Source: a virus
Direction: 5' to 3' (one strand)
IMG/VR virus record: IMGVR_UViG_3300025131_005047
Coordinates: 1 to 62,858 of that record
DNA: 62,858 nucleotides
Shown: in pieces, positions 43,745-53,531 of the stretch
Position numbering within the stretch: the stretch's first letter is position 1
Layout of the letters: each line of letters begins with the position of its first letter
Made by a program: the position numbers and the translations under genes
Notes under the pieces: generated by a model
What the model was told of the DNA's origin: nothing
Database searches by the model: none
The model's input: only the letters and a program-made list of their open reading frames with translations

Positions 43745-44724
43745 TGAAAAACATATTAATAACTGGTGGACTAGGTTTTATTGGGGCGGCCTTAACAAAA
43801 AGATTACATAATAAGTACCCTGAGTATAAATTAATTATTGTTGATAATAATAAAGACCAACATAGATTAGATGAAATAAAAAAAAGTATAAAACTTTATT
43901 CATATGATATATGTGACCAAAGACTTATAGATAAATTATTTGACCTATATGCTTTTGATGGTGTTTTTCATTTGGCTTCAAGAAAACCTAAAGTAAATGA
44001 AGAATATAAAGAAACTCAATTTATAAAAACTAATATTGTAGGAACTTCAATTATACTAAATAATTGTGTTAAACATAAAAGTAGAATATTATATACATCT
44101 AATACTGAAGTATATGGTAGTTTAGATATGGATAAACGTACCCATTTATATGAAACCAATTGTTATCATCCATCAACTCCTTATGCTGCATCTAAAGCTG
44201 CTGCAGACCACCTTATAACATCTTATCATGAAAAATACGGTTTAGATACTTTAATAACTAATATATCTAATACCTATGGTCCAGACCAAGACAATGAAGA
44301 TTTTGTTTATATTATTATAAATTGTTTATTAAATAATAAATCTGTTCCTGTTTATGGAACCGGTGAAAATGTAAGAGATTGGGTTTATGTTGATGATGTG
44401 ATTGATATGTTAGATTTAGCTTATCATAAAGGAATATCTGGAGAAAATTATAATGCGGGAGGTGGAGAGCTTAACGAATTTACTAATATTGAATTAATAA
44501 ATCAAATTAGTAGAGGTATAACTAATATTTTAAATGGTGAGCCTTCTCAGCATAGATTAATTAATCACCTTTCAGATATTGGTGGTCATGATTTAAGACA
44601 TTCGGTTAATTACGATAAAAGTATTCTTAGGTTACGTTGGAAACCTAAAACCCATATCGAAATGGGTATAAATGAAACTATAAAATGGCATATGAATAAA
44701 GATGGGATTAACAATAGCATTTAG
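43744..44724 (+). CDS. NAD-dependent epimerase/dehydratase (extended SDR)
   Basis: A 326-residue extended SDR. The NAD motif is ITGGLGFIGAAL, the catalytic pair is Tyr147/Lys151 in TPYAASKAAADHL, and RDWVYVDDV is the conserved substrate-domain strand. It resembles UDP-glucose 4-epimerase and dTDP-glucose 4,6-dehydratase-like enzymes. The exact reaction cannot be fixed; a nucleotide sugar is the likely substrate given the cluster. It overlaps the following glycosyltransferase by 23 bp. Confidence 0.8.
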   Translation: MKNILITGGLGFIGAALTKRLHNKYPEYKLIIVDNNKDQHRLDEIKKSIKLYSYDICDQRLIDKLFDLYAFDGVFHLASRKPKVNEEYKETQFIKTNIVGTSIILNNCVKHKSRILYTSNTEVYGSLDMDKRTHLYETNCYHPSTPYAASKAAADHLITSYHEKYGLDTLITNISNTYGPDQDNEDFVYIIINCLLNNKSVPVYGTGENVRDWVYVDDVIDMLDLAYHKGISGENYNAGGGELNEFTNIELINQISRGITNILNGEPSQHRLINHLSDIGGHDLRHSVNYDKSILRLRWKPKTHIEMGINETIKWHMNKDGINNSI

Positions 44725-46216
44725 CACAAAAGAAATAGATAATAAATTTATATCTCATCTAAAAGAAAGTTGTGGTGTAAAGGATGTTCAAATTTTACCG
44801 TATGAGAATAAAGGAACTATGTCTCTCACTCAGGTTTATAATAAAGCCTTGGAAGACTCTACCTCTGATATTATTGTGTTTACCCATGACGATGTAATAT
44901 TAGGTAAAAATAATTGGGGCAAAAAACTAATCAAACAATACACTAATTCTGATTTTGGTTTGTTAGGTGTAGCTGGTACCACTAATATGGCATCTACAGG
45001 AAGATGGTGGGAGGACACCTCTAAAATGATTGGTAGGGTAAGTCATTCCCATGAAGGTAATACATGGACAAACAACTATAGTAATACTTTTCCTGGTAAA
45101 ATTTTAGAAGTGTGTTGTTTAGATGGTGTATTTTTTTCATGCCATAAAAAAAGAATAAAAAATAGTTTCGATGAGAATATTAATGGTTTTCACTTTTATG
45201 ATGTAGATTTTAGTTTTGGCAACCACCTACATGATGTAAAATGTGGTGTTATTTTCGATGTTAAACTAACACATAAATCTATTGGTCAAACCAACGATGA
45301 ATGGGAAAGTCATAGAATAGACTTTGTTGAGAAGTACTCTTTTATGCCTAATACTGACAAACCTTGTTTACCGTACAGTATCCAACCTACTATAATTTAT
45401 AGGGATAAACTAATAAAGATAAAAAACCCACCAAAGGTTAGCATAATAATTCCTACTATTGATAATATAGATATGTTGTTTAGATGTGTGGATTCACTGT
45501 TAGAAAAAAGTAATTACAAGAATATTGAAATATTAATTGCGGATACTGGGAGTAGCGAGGAAAATCTAGAGGAGATGAAAAATAGATACCCTCAAGATTT
45601 TATTAAGATACTTGAGTACGATTATTATCATTTTGCAGAGATTAATAATGACGTAGTCAATAACCATGTTAGTCCTGACACTGAACTTCTACTATTCTCC
45701 AATAATGATATTGAGTTAATAAATGATGCTATAAGTGAAATGGTTAGTCTCTGGAGTAAAAATAAAAGACGTTGTGGGACTGTAGGTGCAAGACTACACT
45801 TTGAAGATAATACTCTACAACATGCTGGAATGTTTCTTTTTGGTAGAAGAGAGGGTGAAAATATAAATTTAGGTCTTACACATCATGGTCATCGGTCACC
45901 CTACACTTATCCTTTTGATAATGTGACAGGAACAATAGGCAATACTGCCGCTTTTGTTCTAATAAGTAAATCTCTGTTTAAGGATGTAGGAATGTTTAAT
46001 GAAGAGTATATGGAATGTTTAGAAGATGTAGAATTAAACCTAGCTTGTGCAGCTAAAGGAAGATTGAATTGTTTTGCGGGTAACGCTGTAGGATATCATT
46101 ATGAAAGTATAACAAGAAAGACGGATGGTAAATTAAACCCCCAAGACTGGCAAAAATTGGTGGCTTACATTAGAAGTAATCCCAAATTAACTAACTTAAT
46201 AAAAATAATAAACTAA
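44702..46216 (+). CDS. Two-domain glycosyltransferase (GT2-type)
   Basis: A 504-residue protein with two GT-A-like units. The N-terminal unit has IIVFTHDDVIL (Asp63-Asp64) and LDGVFFSCHKK. The C-terminal unit starts at about residue 244 (PKVSIIIPTIDNIDMLFRC) with LFSNNDIEL, a DVGMFNEEYMECLEDVELNL block and a final His-containing AVGYHYES. The second is a clear GT2. Tandem transferases commonly add alternating sugars; the product is unknown. Confidence 0.8.
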   Translation: MGLTIAFSTKEIDNKFISHLKESCGVKDVQILPYENKGTMSLTQVYNKALEDSTSDIIVFTHDDVILGKNNWGKKLIKQYTNSDFGLLGVAGTTNMASTGRWWEDTSKMIGRVSHSHEGNTWTNNYSNTFPGKILEVCCLDGVFFSCHKKRIKNSFDENINGFHFYDVDFSFGNHLHDVKCGVIFDVKLTHKSIGQTNDEWESHRIDFVEKYSFMPNTDKPCLPYSIQPTIIYRDKLIKIKNPPKVSIIIPTIDNIDMLFRCVDSLLEKSNYKNIEILIADTGSSEENLEEMKNRYPQDFIKILEYDYYHFAEINNDVVNNHVSPDTELLLFSNNDIELINDAISEMVSLWSKNKRRCGTVGARLHFEDNTLQHAGMFLFGRREGENINLGLTHHGHRSPYTYPFDNVTGTIGNTAAFVLISKSLFKDVGMFNEEYMECLEDVELNLACAAKGRLNCFAGNAVGYHYESITRKTDGKLNPQDWQKLVAYIRSNPKLTNLIKIIN

Positions 46217-46217
46217 T

Positions 46218-46994
46218 ATGAAAATAGGAATATCTTATAATTTATTTGATGGTGAAGAACTACTAGAAAGTTCTATTAAAAGTATTCGAGATAATGTAGA
46301 ATATATAAGTGTGGTATACCAAACCACATCTAACTTCGGTAATCAATGTGGTAAAGAACTAGTACCTCTTTTAACTACATTAAAAGAAAAAGGATTAATA
46401 GACGAATTGTATTTCTATAAACCTATCTTACGAGGTGGGGGACATTTTAACGAAATAACAAAAAGAAATATCGGATTATCTTTATCTGAACGTAATGGAT
46501 GTACTCATCATATGGCAATGGATTCCGACGAATTTTACACTTCAACACAATTTTTCAATATGAAAAACATATTGAAAGAAGGTAACTATGATTCAAGTGC
46601 ATGTCAAATGGTAACCTACTATAAGGAACCAATTTATAGATTAGAACCTAAAGAAGAATATTACGTGTCCTTACTTTTTAAAATTAACCCAGGGAGGGCT
46701 TATAAAATTAATTGCCCATTTCCTGTTTTAGTAGACCCGACTAGGAGAATGGAGGGTGGTACTTGTAAGATTTTTAAAAGAGAAGAAATTGAAATGCACC
46801 ATATGAGTTATGTTAGAAAAAATATTAAAACTAAATTAACCAATTCCTCTGCCTCCCCAAACTTTAGAGATATTGATAGGATAGTTAATTATTATAATTC
46901 CTGGAAATACCCAAAACAAGGTTTAATGGGTGGTTCTCCAGATAAATTTTACGATATAGTAAAAGAAGAAAAACTATTTGACTCATGGGAATAA
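46218..46994 (+). CDS. Putative GT-A glycosyltransferase
   Basis: A 258-residue protein starting KIGISYNLFDGEELLESS, a GT2-like N-terminal strand. The DxD-type metal motif is HHMAMDSDEFY (Asp102, Asp104), and a later EMHHMSYVRKNI may hold the closing His. It overlaps the following gene by 10 bp. Donor and acceptor unknown. The GT-A call rests on the DxD and neighbours. Confidence 0.65.
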   Translation: MKIGISYNLFDGEELLESSIKSIRDNVEYISVVYQTTSNFGNQCGKELVPLLTTLKEKGLIDELYFYKPILRGGGHFNEITKRNIGLSLSERNGCTHHMAMDSDEFYTSTQFFNMKNILKEGNYDSSACQMVTYYKEPIYRLEPKEEYYVSLLFKINPGRAYKINCPFPVLVDPTRRMEGGTCKIFKREEIEMHHMSYVRKNIKTKLTNSSASPNFRDIDRIVNYYNSWKYPKQGLMGGSPDKFYDIVKEEKLFDSWE

Positions 46995-47617
46995 TAAATG
47001 ATTTTTTTGATAAAATTTATTGTGTTAATCTAGATGAACGGGTTGACCGATGGGAACAAGCCCAAAAAGAATTTACCAAACTAGGAATAAATGATGTTAC
47101 TAGGTTTTCTGCTGTTAAACATGAAAATGGTGCTATAGGATGTAGAGAGAGTCATCTAGGGATTATTAGAGAGGCAAAAGAGTTAGGATTAGACAATGTA
47201 TTAATCTTTGAAGACGATTTATTAGTTTTAGATGAACATGTAGATAAAATACATTTAGCCTTAAAAGATTTAGAGACTGTAGACTGGGATTTATTTTATT
47301 TTGGTGCAACAGTAGACCCTAATGTTGGGCAACTTCAAAGAGTTACGGAGTACTTAGTAAGAACCAACTGGGCATATACAACACATGCTTACGCAGTTCC
47401 ATCCAGACTATTTGATTATATTTTAAGTGAAGGACCTAACCATGGAATAATTGATGTATTTTTATGTACAACAATTGTACCTAGAGGAAAAACTTTTATT
47501 ATGAATCCACTTTTATGTATACAACAAGAGAGTTATAGTGACATAGAAAAGCATGACGCGGATTACTGGTGGATGATTAAGTTTTTCAATAACGTATTAA
47601 ATAAAGAAAAAAAATAA
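46985..47617 (+). CDS. Glycosyltransferase family 25
   Basis: A 210-residue protein matching GT25 (LPS galactosyltransferase type): DKIYCVNLDERVDRW, GAIGCRESHLGIIREA, then VLIFEDDLLV with Glu76-Asp77-Asp78 as the metal motif. It probably adds a hexose to a lipid-linked or protein-linked glycan. The stop overlaps the next gene's start by 1 bp. Confidence 0.85.
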   Translation: MGIINDFFDKIYCVNLDERVDRWEQAQKEFTKLGINDVTRFSAVKHENGAIGCRESHLGIIREAKELGLDNVLIFEDDLLVLDEHVDKIHLALKDLETVDWDLFYFGATVDPNVGQLQRVTEYLVRTNWAYTTHAYAVPSRLFDYILSEGPNHGIIDVFLCTTIVPRGKTFIMNPLLCIQQESYSDIEKHDADYWWMIKFFNNVLNKEKK

Positions 47618-48300
47618 TGGCATATAATCACGAAAAAGGAACATGTTGGTACAATGAAAAGACTTGTTGTTATATTGGAATACCTAAAACCGCTTCCACA
47701 ACTATGAGAAGAGTTTTTAGTTTAGAGTCGGTGGACAACTATTATCAACCAGAAAACGTTAACATAAAAAAGTTGGATTTAATTACTATTTTTAGAAATC
47801 CTTTAGATAGGCTCGTATCAGCTTATAATGAAGTAGTTACGAGAGGTGGTCATCCTGTTGAAGGTGAAGGAATAAGAAAAGCTTCTTTTTGGAAGATGCC
47901 TGAGAGTAAAGAAAGATTTATTACATTTTTAGATGATATAGAAAAAGAATTTTTTGATTCTCATGTTGAAGAGCAGCTATTCTATATGACTAATGAAAAT
48001 GATGAACTGTTACCTTTTACTCACATATTGGATTTTAATAATTTAGATGACCAGTTCATCAATGTCCTAGGTTTACGGACCACTGAAAACCCAGACTATT
48101 TTTTAAAGCATGACGGGATGGTACAAATAAGAGTTCATCAACGAAGTAAAGACTCGGATAGAGAAAGAACTAATAATTATTTAGATGATACACTTATAGA
48201 GAGAATTAAAAAAATATACTATAGAGATTTTGAGTTCTTTAATCTTCTAACTAAGCCAAAACCAACACCTAAACTCTTTAATAGTAATTTAAAATGGTAA
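47617..48300 (+). CDS. Sulfotransferase-like protein
   Basis: A 227-residue protein of the carbohydrate sulfotransferase type: CYIGIPKTASTTMRR (5'-phosphosulfate loop, about 18-32) and IFRNPLDRLVSAYNE (3'-phosphate site). These enzymes move sulfate from PAPS to a sugar hydroxyl. It overlaps the fucosyltransferase by 7 bp, so the sulfated target may be the glycan being built. Activity would depend on host PAPS. Confidence 0.75.
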   Translation: MAYNHEKGTCWYNEKTCCYIGIPKTASTTMRRVFSLESVDNYYQPENVNIKKLDLITIFRNPLDRLVSAYNEVVTRGGHPVEGEGIRKASFWKMPESKERFITFLDDIEKEFFDSHVEEQLFYMTNENDELLPFTHILDFNNLDDQFINVLGLRTTENPDYFLKHDGMVQIRVHQRSKDSDRERTNNYLDDTLIERIKKIYYRDFEFFNLLTKPKPTPKLFNSNLKW

Positions 48301-49064
48301 CGTCTAATTTAATCGGTGGCCTAGGAAACTATCTATTTCAAATTGCAACTGCATATTCGTTAGCGGTGGATAATAATGATAGTATTGTTTATGACCCAGA
48401 AAAAACTGTTGTAGTGCATAACCATATTAGTACATATATGAATAATATACTTTATAATGTGCCTTTTGGTTCTGTTTTGGTGGAAAATGAATATCAGGAA
48501 CCACACTTTAACTATTCTCCGATTGAGTACAAGCCTAATCTCAACCTAAGTGGATACTACCAAAGTGAGAAATATTTTTTACATAATAGAGATAAGATAT
48601 TAGAATTATTTTCATTTGGTGAGTCAGTTAATAAATTGGTTAAGGACAAATATAATAACATTTTAAATATTAAAACTTGTGCTATCCATGTAAGAAGAGG
48701 CAATTATTTAATGTTACCTAATCATCATCCGGTATGTTCATTTGATTATTATCAACGTGCAATTACAGTAATGCCAAAAGATTGTGAATTTATAGTCTTT
48801 TCTGATGACTTAGAATGGTGTAAGAATAATTTTAGTAATATAGATAGAAAATTTCACTATATAGAAGATAATGTAGATTATGTAGATTTACTATTAATGT
48901 CTAAATGTGATAATAATATTATTGCAAATTCTAGTTTTTCGTGGTGGGGGGCTTGGTTAAACCAAAACCCAAACAAATTAATAATAAGTCCAAATAAATG
49001 GTTTGGTACTTCTATTAACCATAACACTGATAACTTAATACCAACAACATGGGTAAAACTATAA
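48294..49064 (+). CDS. GT11-type alpha-1,2-fucosyltransferase
   Basis: A 256-residue protein of family GT11. It shows the N-terminal LIGGLGNYLFQIATAYSLA, the GDP-fucose-binding HVRRGNY (132-138), FDYYQRAI, FIVFSDDLEWCK and the NSSFSWWGAWL block. It would transfer fucose or a related 6-deoxy sugar from GDP. The donor can be made by Gmd and Fcl encoded 7.5 kb downstream. It overlaps the GT10-type gene by 16 bp. Confidence 0.88.
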   Translation: MVTSNLIGGLGNYLFQIATAYSLAVDNNDSIVYDPEKTVVVHNHISTYMNNILYNVPFGSVLVENEYQEPHFNYSPIEYKPNLNLSGYYQSEKYFLHNRDKILELFSFGESVNKLVKDKYNNILNIKTCAIHVRRGNYLMLPNHHPVCSFDYYQRAITVMPKDCEFIVFSDDLEWCKNNFSNIDRKFHYIEDNVDYVDLLLMSKCDNNIIANSSFSWWGAWLNQNPNKLIISPNKWFGTSINHNTDNLIPTTWVKL

Positions 49065-49798
49065 GAGCAAAAACATATGGATGTTTAGAACCAGAGTTAT
49101 ACTTTCATAAAAGTGTTAGTATCTCATCTGATACCACAGAACGCGACCCTACTGCAGAATTTAAAGTATTATTGCAATTAGAGCCCCCAAGTATTATAGA
49201 TTTAACAATACCAATAATTCAAAACCAATATCATTTTGATTTAATTTTAGCATGGAAGCAAGAAGTGTTAGATGGTTGTGAAAATAGTGCATTTCTACCT
49301 TTTGGTTCGTGTTGGATTGATGATAAAGACCATGGGGTTCATAAAAAAACTAAATTAGTTTCTATCATTGCGTCCCAAAAAAATATAACTATTGGGCATC
49401 AATTACGTCACGCTATTATAGCAAGAGATAAAACATTAGACTTATATGGTAGGGGCTATAATGCTATTGATAATAAAATAACCGCTTTAAAAGATTATAT
49501 GTTTTCTGTCATAATAGAGAATTCTACAACTAAAAATTACTTTAGTGAGAAAACAATAGATTGTTTAATTACCGGCACAGTTCCTGTTTTTTGGGGTTGT
49601 GAAAATATTTCGGATTTCTTTGATACAAGAGGTTTTATATTTTTTGATAGTGTAAAAGAGTATAAACAAATTAGAGACTCACTAACTAAAGAAAAATATC
49701 TTGAGATGTTACCTTATATTGAGAAGAACTATACTCTATCATTAAATTATATTAAATTTGCTAAACGAGTAGAAACAGAAATTGATAAAAGAATATGA
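49049..49798 (+). CDS. GT10-type alpha-1,3-fucosyltransferase
   Basis: A 249-residue protein. Residues 148-185 carry the family GT10 donor motif: KDYMFSVIIENS, YFSEKTIDCLITG and VPVFWG. It would add fucose or colitose-like 6-deoxy sugars from a GDP donor. It is adjacent to the GT11-type enzyme, giving two fucosyltransferases of unrelated folds in a row. The N-terminal acceptor domain is short. Confidence 0.82.
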   Translation: MGKTIRAKTYGCLEPELYFHKSVSISSDTTERDPTAEFKVLLQLEPPSIIDLTIPIIQNQYHFDLILAWKQEVLDGCENSAFLPFGSCWIDDKDHGVHKKTKLVSIIASQKNITIGHQLRHAIIARDKTLDLYGRGYNAIDNKITALKDYMFSVIIENSTTKNYFSEKTIDCLITGTVPVFWGCENISDFFDTRGFIFFDSVKEYKQIRDSLTKEKYLEMLPYIEKNYTLSLNYIKFAKRVETEIDKRI

Positions 49799-51282
49799 AA
49801 GAAAAGGTATTAGTAATAATGGGACAACATAGAAGCGGTACCTCTGTTTTATCTGGATGCTTAAAAATATTAGGTAGTTATCTAGGTGTAGATTATCAAT
49901 CAGAAAAAGACCAGTATAACGAAAAAGGATATTTTGAAGGAAAATGGACAGACCACGTTAACAATACCATCTTAAATAAGATAGGCATGGAATGGAATAA
50001 TGCAATAGAGTTACCTAATAACTGGTACAATCACTCTAAGTTGGAGGAATTATATGGTGTGGTAAGAAACCATATACTTAAAGATTTAGAAAACAAACCA
50101 GAAGGAAGTTTCTATACGATAAAAGACCCTCGTATTTCATTAATTTTACCTTTTTATATTAGAGTGTTCACACAGTTAAATCTTGACCCTAAATTTATAT
50201 TTTCCGACAGAGAAAACGCTGAAATGACAGAATCGTTAGTTAAGAGAGACAATTTAAATCCTGATTCTCTTGATACTTTATTTAATTATCACAGACATTA
50301 TTGTAAGAAGTATATTGGTGATGAAGACATAATCTGGACTAATACCTTCAAAAATATATTATATAAACCCATTAATTTTTTAAAATATATTATAAATAAA
50401 TTTGACTTGCCTGATAATATAAATAAAACAACCAAAAAAGAGATATTAGAATTTATAGATAAAAAATTAAAACATAATCATAGTAAAAGTAATGTTAAGG
50501 TTATATGCACTTACTTCGGTCATAGAAGAACTAATATTGTTTACGGACATAGTGAAACTCATAGCGGAGAAATACCAAAACATTCAGGTGTAGAACACAC
50601 TATTAACTTTATTAAAGATTTAATAGAAAATGAAAGAGCTGTTGATTCCGGTGTCTTTATGGATACTATATTTGTTAACCATAATGTAAGTGAAATAACG
50701 AAAGATAAAGAAGCTAAAAAATTTTTAAAAGAAATAGATGGAACGCCGACTAGAAATGGCGTTATTAAAGTTCTAAATAGGCCATGGAATAATGGTATTG
50801 GTGGTGGTTTTGGCTCATTTAATTATGTTTATCAAAAACATAAAAAAGATTATGAATATTGGTTTTTTACCGAAGATAATGTAATTCAAACAAAAGATAA
50901 CTATTTTAAACAATCCATAACTCAACTAGATAATAATGATAGAGTAGGTTACATATGTGGATATAGACACACTAGCTTAAAACAAAACACCCACACAAAA
51001 GCACATTGTCACGGTGGTTGTGGTGCTACCCATATTACCCATTTAAATAAAGTAAATGGACATCATGGCTCCTTATCTTATTACCCAGAACCATATAGTG
51101 AGAAAATGTTAGAAAATATTAATGATATGGAGGCATTTGGTAGTCATGCTTGGGCATGGTACAGTGGTTTTGAGGACCAAGGTGAGGTAGGTTTCACCTA
51201 TTCATTTATTGAATCTGGTTTACTCCTACAAGATATACAGATGGAGGATAAATTTTGTTGTTACTATGGAGACTGTTACTAA
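49795..51282 (+). CDS. Sulfotransferase-like / glycosyltransferase-like fusion
   Basis: A 495-residue protein. The N-terminal half has a P-loop-like sulfotransferase start (VLVIMGQHRSGTSVLSG, residues 6-21), EKGYFEGKW and KDPRISLILPF, as in PAPS-dependent enzymes. From about residue 230 a different region begins (VKVICTYFGHRRTN), with WFFTEDNVI as a possible DxD-like motif and a His/Cys-rich AHCHGGCGATHITH. The second half resembles a GT-A-type transferase but the family is not clear. The start overlaps the previous gene by 4 bp. Confidence 0.6.
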   Translation: MKEKVLVIMGQHRSGTSVLSGCLKILGSYLGVDYQSEKDQYNEKGYFEGKWTDHVNNTILNKIGMEWNNAIELPNNWYNHSKLEELYGVVRNHILKDLENKPEGSFYTIKDPRISLILPFYIRVFTQLNLDPKFIFSDRENAEMTESLVKRDNLNPDSLDTLFNYHRHYCKKYIGDEDIIWTNTFKNILYKPINFLKYIINKFDLPDNINKTTKKEILEFIDKKLKHNHSKSNVKVICTYFGHRRTNIVYGHSETHSGEIPKHSGVEHTINFIKDLIENERAVDSGVFMDTIFVNHNVSEITKDKEAKKFLKEIDGTPTRNGVIKVLNRPWNNGIGGGFGSFNYVYQKHKKDYEYWFFTEDNVIQTKDNYFKQSITQLDNNDRVGYICGYRHTSLKQNTHTKAHCHGGCGATHITHLNKVNGHHGSLSYYPEPYSEKMLENINDMEAFGSHAWAWYSGFEDQGEVGFTYSFIESGLLLQDIQMEDKFCCYYGDCY

Positions 51283-52088
51283 TGATTTCAATTTGTATAC
51301 CAACATATAATCGTAAAGGAGATGAACATGATGAGACCTACAATAATCTCACTATGTTAGTTGATTTATTTAAAAGTATTGAGAGTCAAACGTATACTAA
51401 TTATGAAGTTATAGTTTCAGACCACTCTATAGATGGTAGTATTAAAGAGGTTTGTGATGTTTGGATTGATAAAATTAATATAAAATATTTCTTAAATAGT
51501 AAAAACCATGGTAGTTGTGAAGCCAATCTTAATTATGCAATAACTAAGTCCATTGGAGACTACATAAAACCTATGTTACAGGATGATTATTTTAGTTCAC
51601 CAGAGTCTCTAATGATTTTAGTTAACACATTAAAAAATAATAAGAATAAATGGATAGCTTGTGGTTGTTTACACATTAACGAAAATGACCCTACACCATT
51701 TAATCCCCACCCACCTAGATTAAATGACCCACGACAGTTATTAAATGGTATAAATCTTATTGGGAGTCCAGTGGTTGTGATGTATAAAAAAGAAATGGAT
51801 TTATTGTTTGACCATAACTTAATTTGGTTAATGGATGTTGAGTTTTATTATAGGGCTCTCAAAAACTATGGACCACCTATTCTTATAGATGATATGTTAT
51901 TAGTAACACGATTAAGAAAAGATGGAATAACCAATACAATGATAACCCAAGATATTATTGATGAAGAGACTAACTACTGTAACCGTAAAAATCTTGATGG
52001 GGTAAAGATTAACTTAGACGAATACCCATCGATGAACAATAGAATTAAAAAATTTAAGAGTAAAAACTTTATTTCGTCTAAAAAATAG
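51282..52088 (+). CDS. Glycosyltransferase family 2
   Basis: A 268-residue GT2: MISICIPTYNRKG, DLFKSIESQTYTNYEVIVSD, GSCEANLNYAI and the metal motif LQDDYFS. I chose the ATG at 51282, which overlaps the preceding stop (TAATGA), rather than an upstream in-frame start at 51255 that adds a Leu/Trp run. Its donor sugar is unknown. Confidence 0.85.
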   Translation: MISICIPTYNRKGDEHDETYNNLTMLVDLFKSIESQTYTNYEVIVSDHSIDGSIKEVCDVWIDKINIKYFLNSKNHGSCEANLNYAITKSIGDYIKPMLQDDYFSSPESLMILVNTLKNNKNKWIACGCLHINENDPTPFNPHPPRLNDPRQLLNGINLIGSPVVVMYKKEMDLLFDHNLIWLMDVEFYYRALKNYGPPILIDDMLLVTRLRKDGITNTMITQDIIDEETNYCNRKNLDGVKINLDEYPSMNNRIKKFKSKNFISSKK

Positions 52089-52120
52089 AGTATGATTATA
52101 ATGAAAAAAAGTAAGAATTC

Positions 52121-53314
52121 GTGAAAAGAGAACAAATTAATTTATTTAAAGTAAGGATGTCAAAAGAGGCTGCAATCGACGCTTCTAAAATTTTAAATTC
52201 TGGGTACATTGGACAAGGTCCTGTAGTCGACGAATTTGAAGAAAAATTAAAAGAAAGGTTTAAAACTGATTATGTTGTAACAACGAACGCTGCAACTTCT
52301 GCAGAACACTTAGCTATTCATATGTTGAAAACCCCTAACACTATAAGAAAAGATGTGCAGGAATATGGTTATGGTGTTCAATCATATTGGCCTGGTATTG
52401 AAGAAGGTGATGAAGTACTTGCAACCCCACTAACTTGTACCGCTACTAATTTTCCAATCTTAGCTAATGGTATGAAAATTAAATGGGTGGATGTAGATGA
52501 AAAAACCTTAAATATGGATTTAGATGATTTAGCAAGAAAAATCACACCAAAAACAAAAATTATTTTTGTTGTTCACTGGGGTGGATATCCTGTAGATTTA
52601 GATAGATTAAAAGAAATACAAGAACAGGCAAGAAAGGATTTTGGATTTAAACCAGCCATAATTGAGGATTGTGCTCATGCTTTTGGTAGTAAGTTCAAAA
52701 ACCAGCCTCTAGGAAGTCATGGTAATATTTGTACGTTTAGTTTTCAAGCTATTAAACATATGACCTCAGTTGATGGTGGATGCTTGGTGATTCCTCACCA
52801 AAAACTTTATAATAGAGCTAAATTATTAAGATGGTATGGTATAGATAGAGAAACTAACAGTAAAGATTTTAGATGTGAAGCAGATATTCCAGAGTGGGGA
52901 TTTAAATTTCATATGAATGATGTTAACGCCTCGGTTGGTTTAGCAAATTTAAAGGAGGTAGACAAAGAAGTGTTAGCTAAACATAAAGATAATGCAAAGT
53001 TTTATGATGAAAATCTTAAAAATGTTCCAGGCATAACGTTATTAGAAAGAGATAAAAGAATGGACTCAACATTCTGGGTATATTCTTTTTTAGTAGATAG
53101 AAAGAGTGACTTTATGGATTATATGAAAGAATGTAAAATAATGGTAAGTCAAGTACATGAAAGAAATGATATTCATTCGTGTGTTAGGGAATTTAAAACC
53201 CAATTACCTACATTAGATAAAATTCAGCCAAGACTTATTTCTATTCCTGTTGGTTGGTGGGTAACTACAGAAGAGAGAAAATATATTGTTGATTGTATAA
53301 AAAAAGGTTGGTAA
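52121..53314 (+). CDS. DegT/DnrJ/EryC1 aminotransferase (perosamine-synthase-like)
   Basis: A 397-residue PLP enzyme. The Schiff-base lysine is Lys212 in FSFQAIKHMTSVDGG, and the pyridoxal-binding Asp is in IIEDCAHAFGS. It has the N-terminal NSGYIGQGPVVDEFE typical of sugar 4-aminotransferases. With Gmd in the cluster, GDP-4-keto-6-deoxymannose is a plausible substrate, giving GDP-perosamine (inference). The start is GTG at 52121; the nearby ATG at 52101 runs into a stop. Preceded by a 32-bp gap. Confidence 0.82.
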   Translation: MKREQINLFKVRMSKEAAIDASKILNSGYIGQGPVVDEFEEKLKERFKTDYVVTTNAATSAEHLAIHMLKTPNTIRKDVQEYGYGVQSYWPGIEEGDEVLATPLTCTATNFPILANGMKIKWVDVDEKTLNMDLDDLARKITPKTKIIFVVHWGGYPVDLDRLKEIQEQARKDFGFKPAIIEDCAHAFGSKFKNQPLGSHGNICTFSFQAIKHMTSVDGGCLVIPHQKLYNRAKLLRWYGIDRETNSKDFRCEADIPEWGFKFHMNDVNASVGLANLKEVDKEVLAKHKDNAKFYDENLKNVPGITLLERDKRMDSTFWVYSFLVDRKSDFMDYMKECKIMVSQVHERNDIHSCVREFKTQLPTLDKIQPRLISIPVGWWVTTEERKYIVDCIKKGW

Positions 53315-53529
53315 TGGCAGTAGATTTAGAATCGTCAATAAAAGAACAAGGCCAATGGGTTACTAAAATAATTCATTTTGTACATGGAGAAAAAAGAACA
53401 ATAGAGGGGGTTCATACCCACACTGTTAGGCAGGGACAATTCACTAAATTTAAATTAAAAGATAATAGTTATCTTATGGTGAATGATAAAAACGTACTTA
53501 TGATAGAAGTATTTAGTGAAAAAATATAA
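53314..53529 (+). CDS. Small protein linked to sugar cluster
   Basis: A 71-residue protein, AVDLESSIKEQGQWVTKII, GVHTHTVRQGQFTKFKLKD and a beta C-terminus (LMVNDKNVLMIEVF). I chose the ATG at 53314 because it overlaps the previous stop by 1 bp. The single-domain beta character suggests a cupin-less small binding protein. No family is recognised. Confidence 0.55.
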   Translation: MAVDLESSIKEQGQWVTKIIHFVHGEKRTIEGVHTHTVRQGQFTKFKLKDNSYLMVNDKNVLMIEVFSEKI

Positions 53530-53531
53530 AA

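Noticed and set aside
50391-50398. TATAAATA inside a coding region
   Set aside because: Single 8-base A/T matches are expected by chance many times in sequence this A/T-rich; this one lies mid-gene and is not palindromic.
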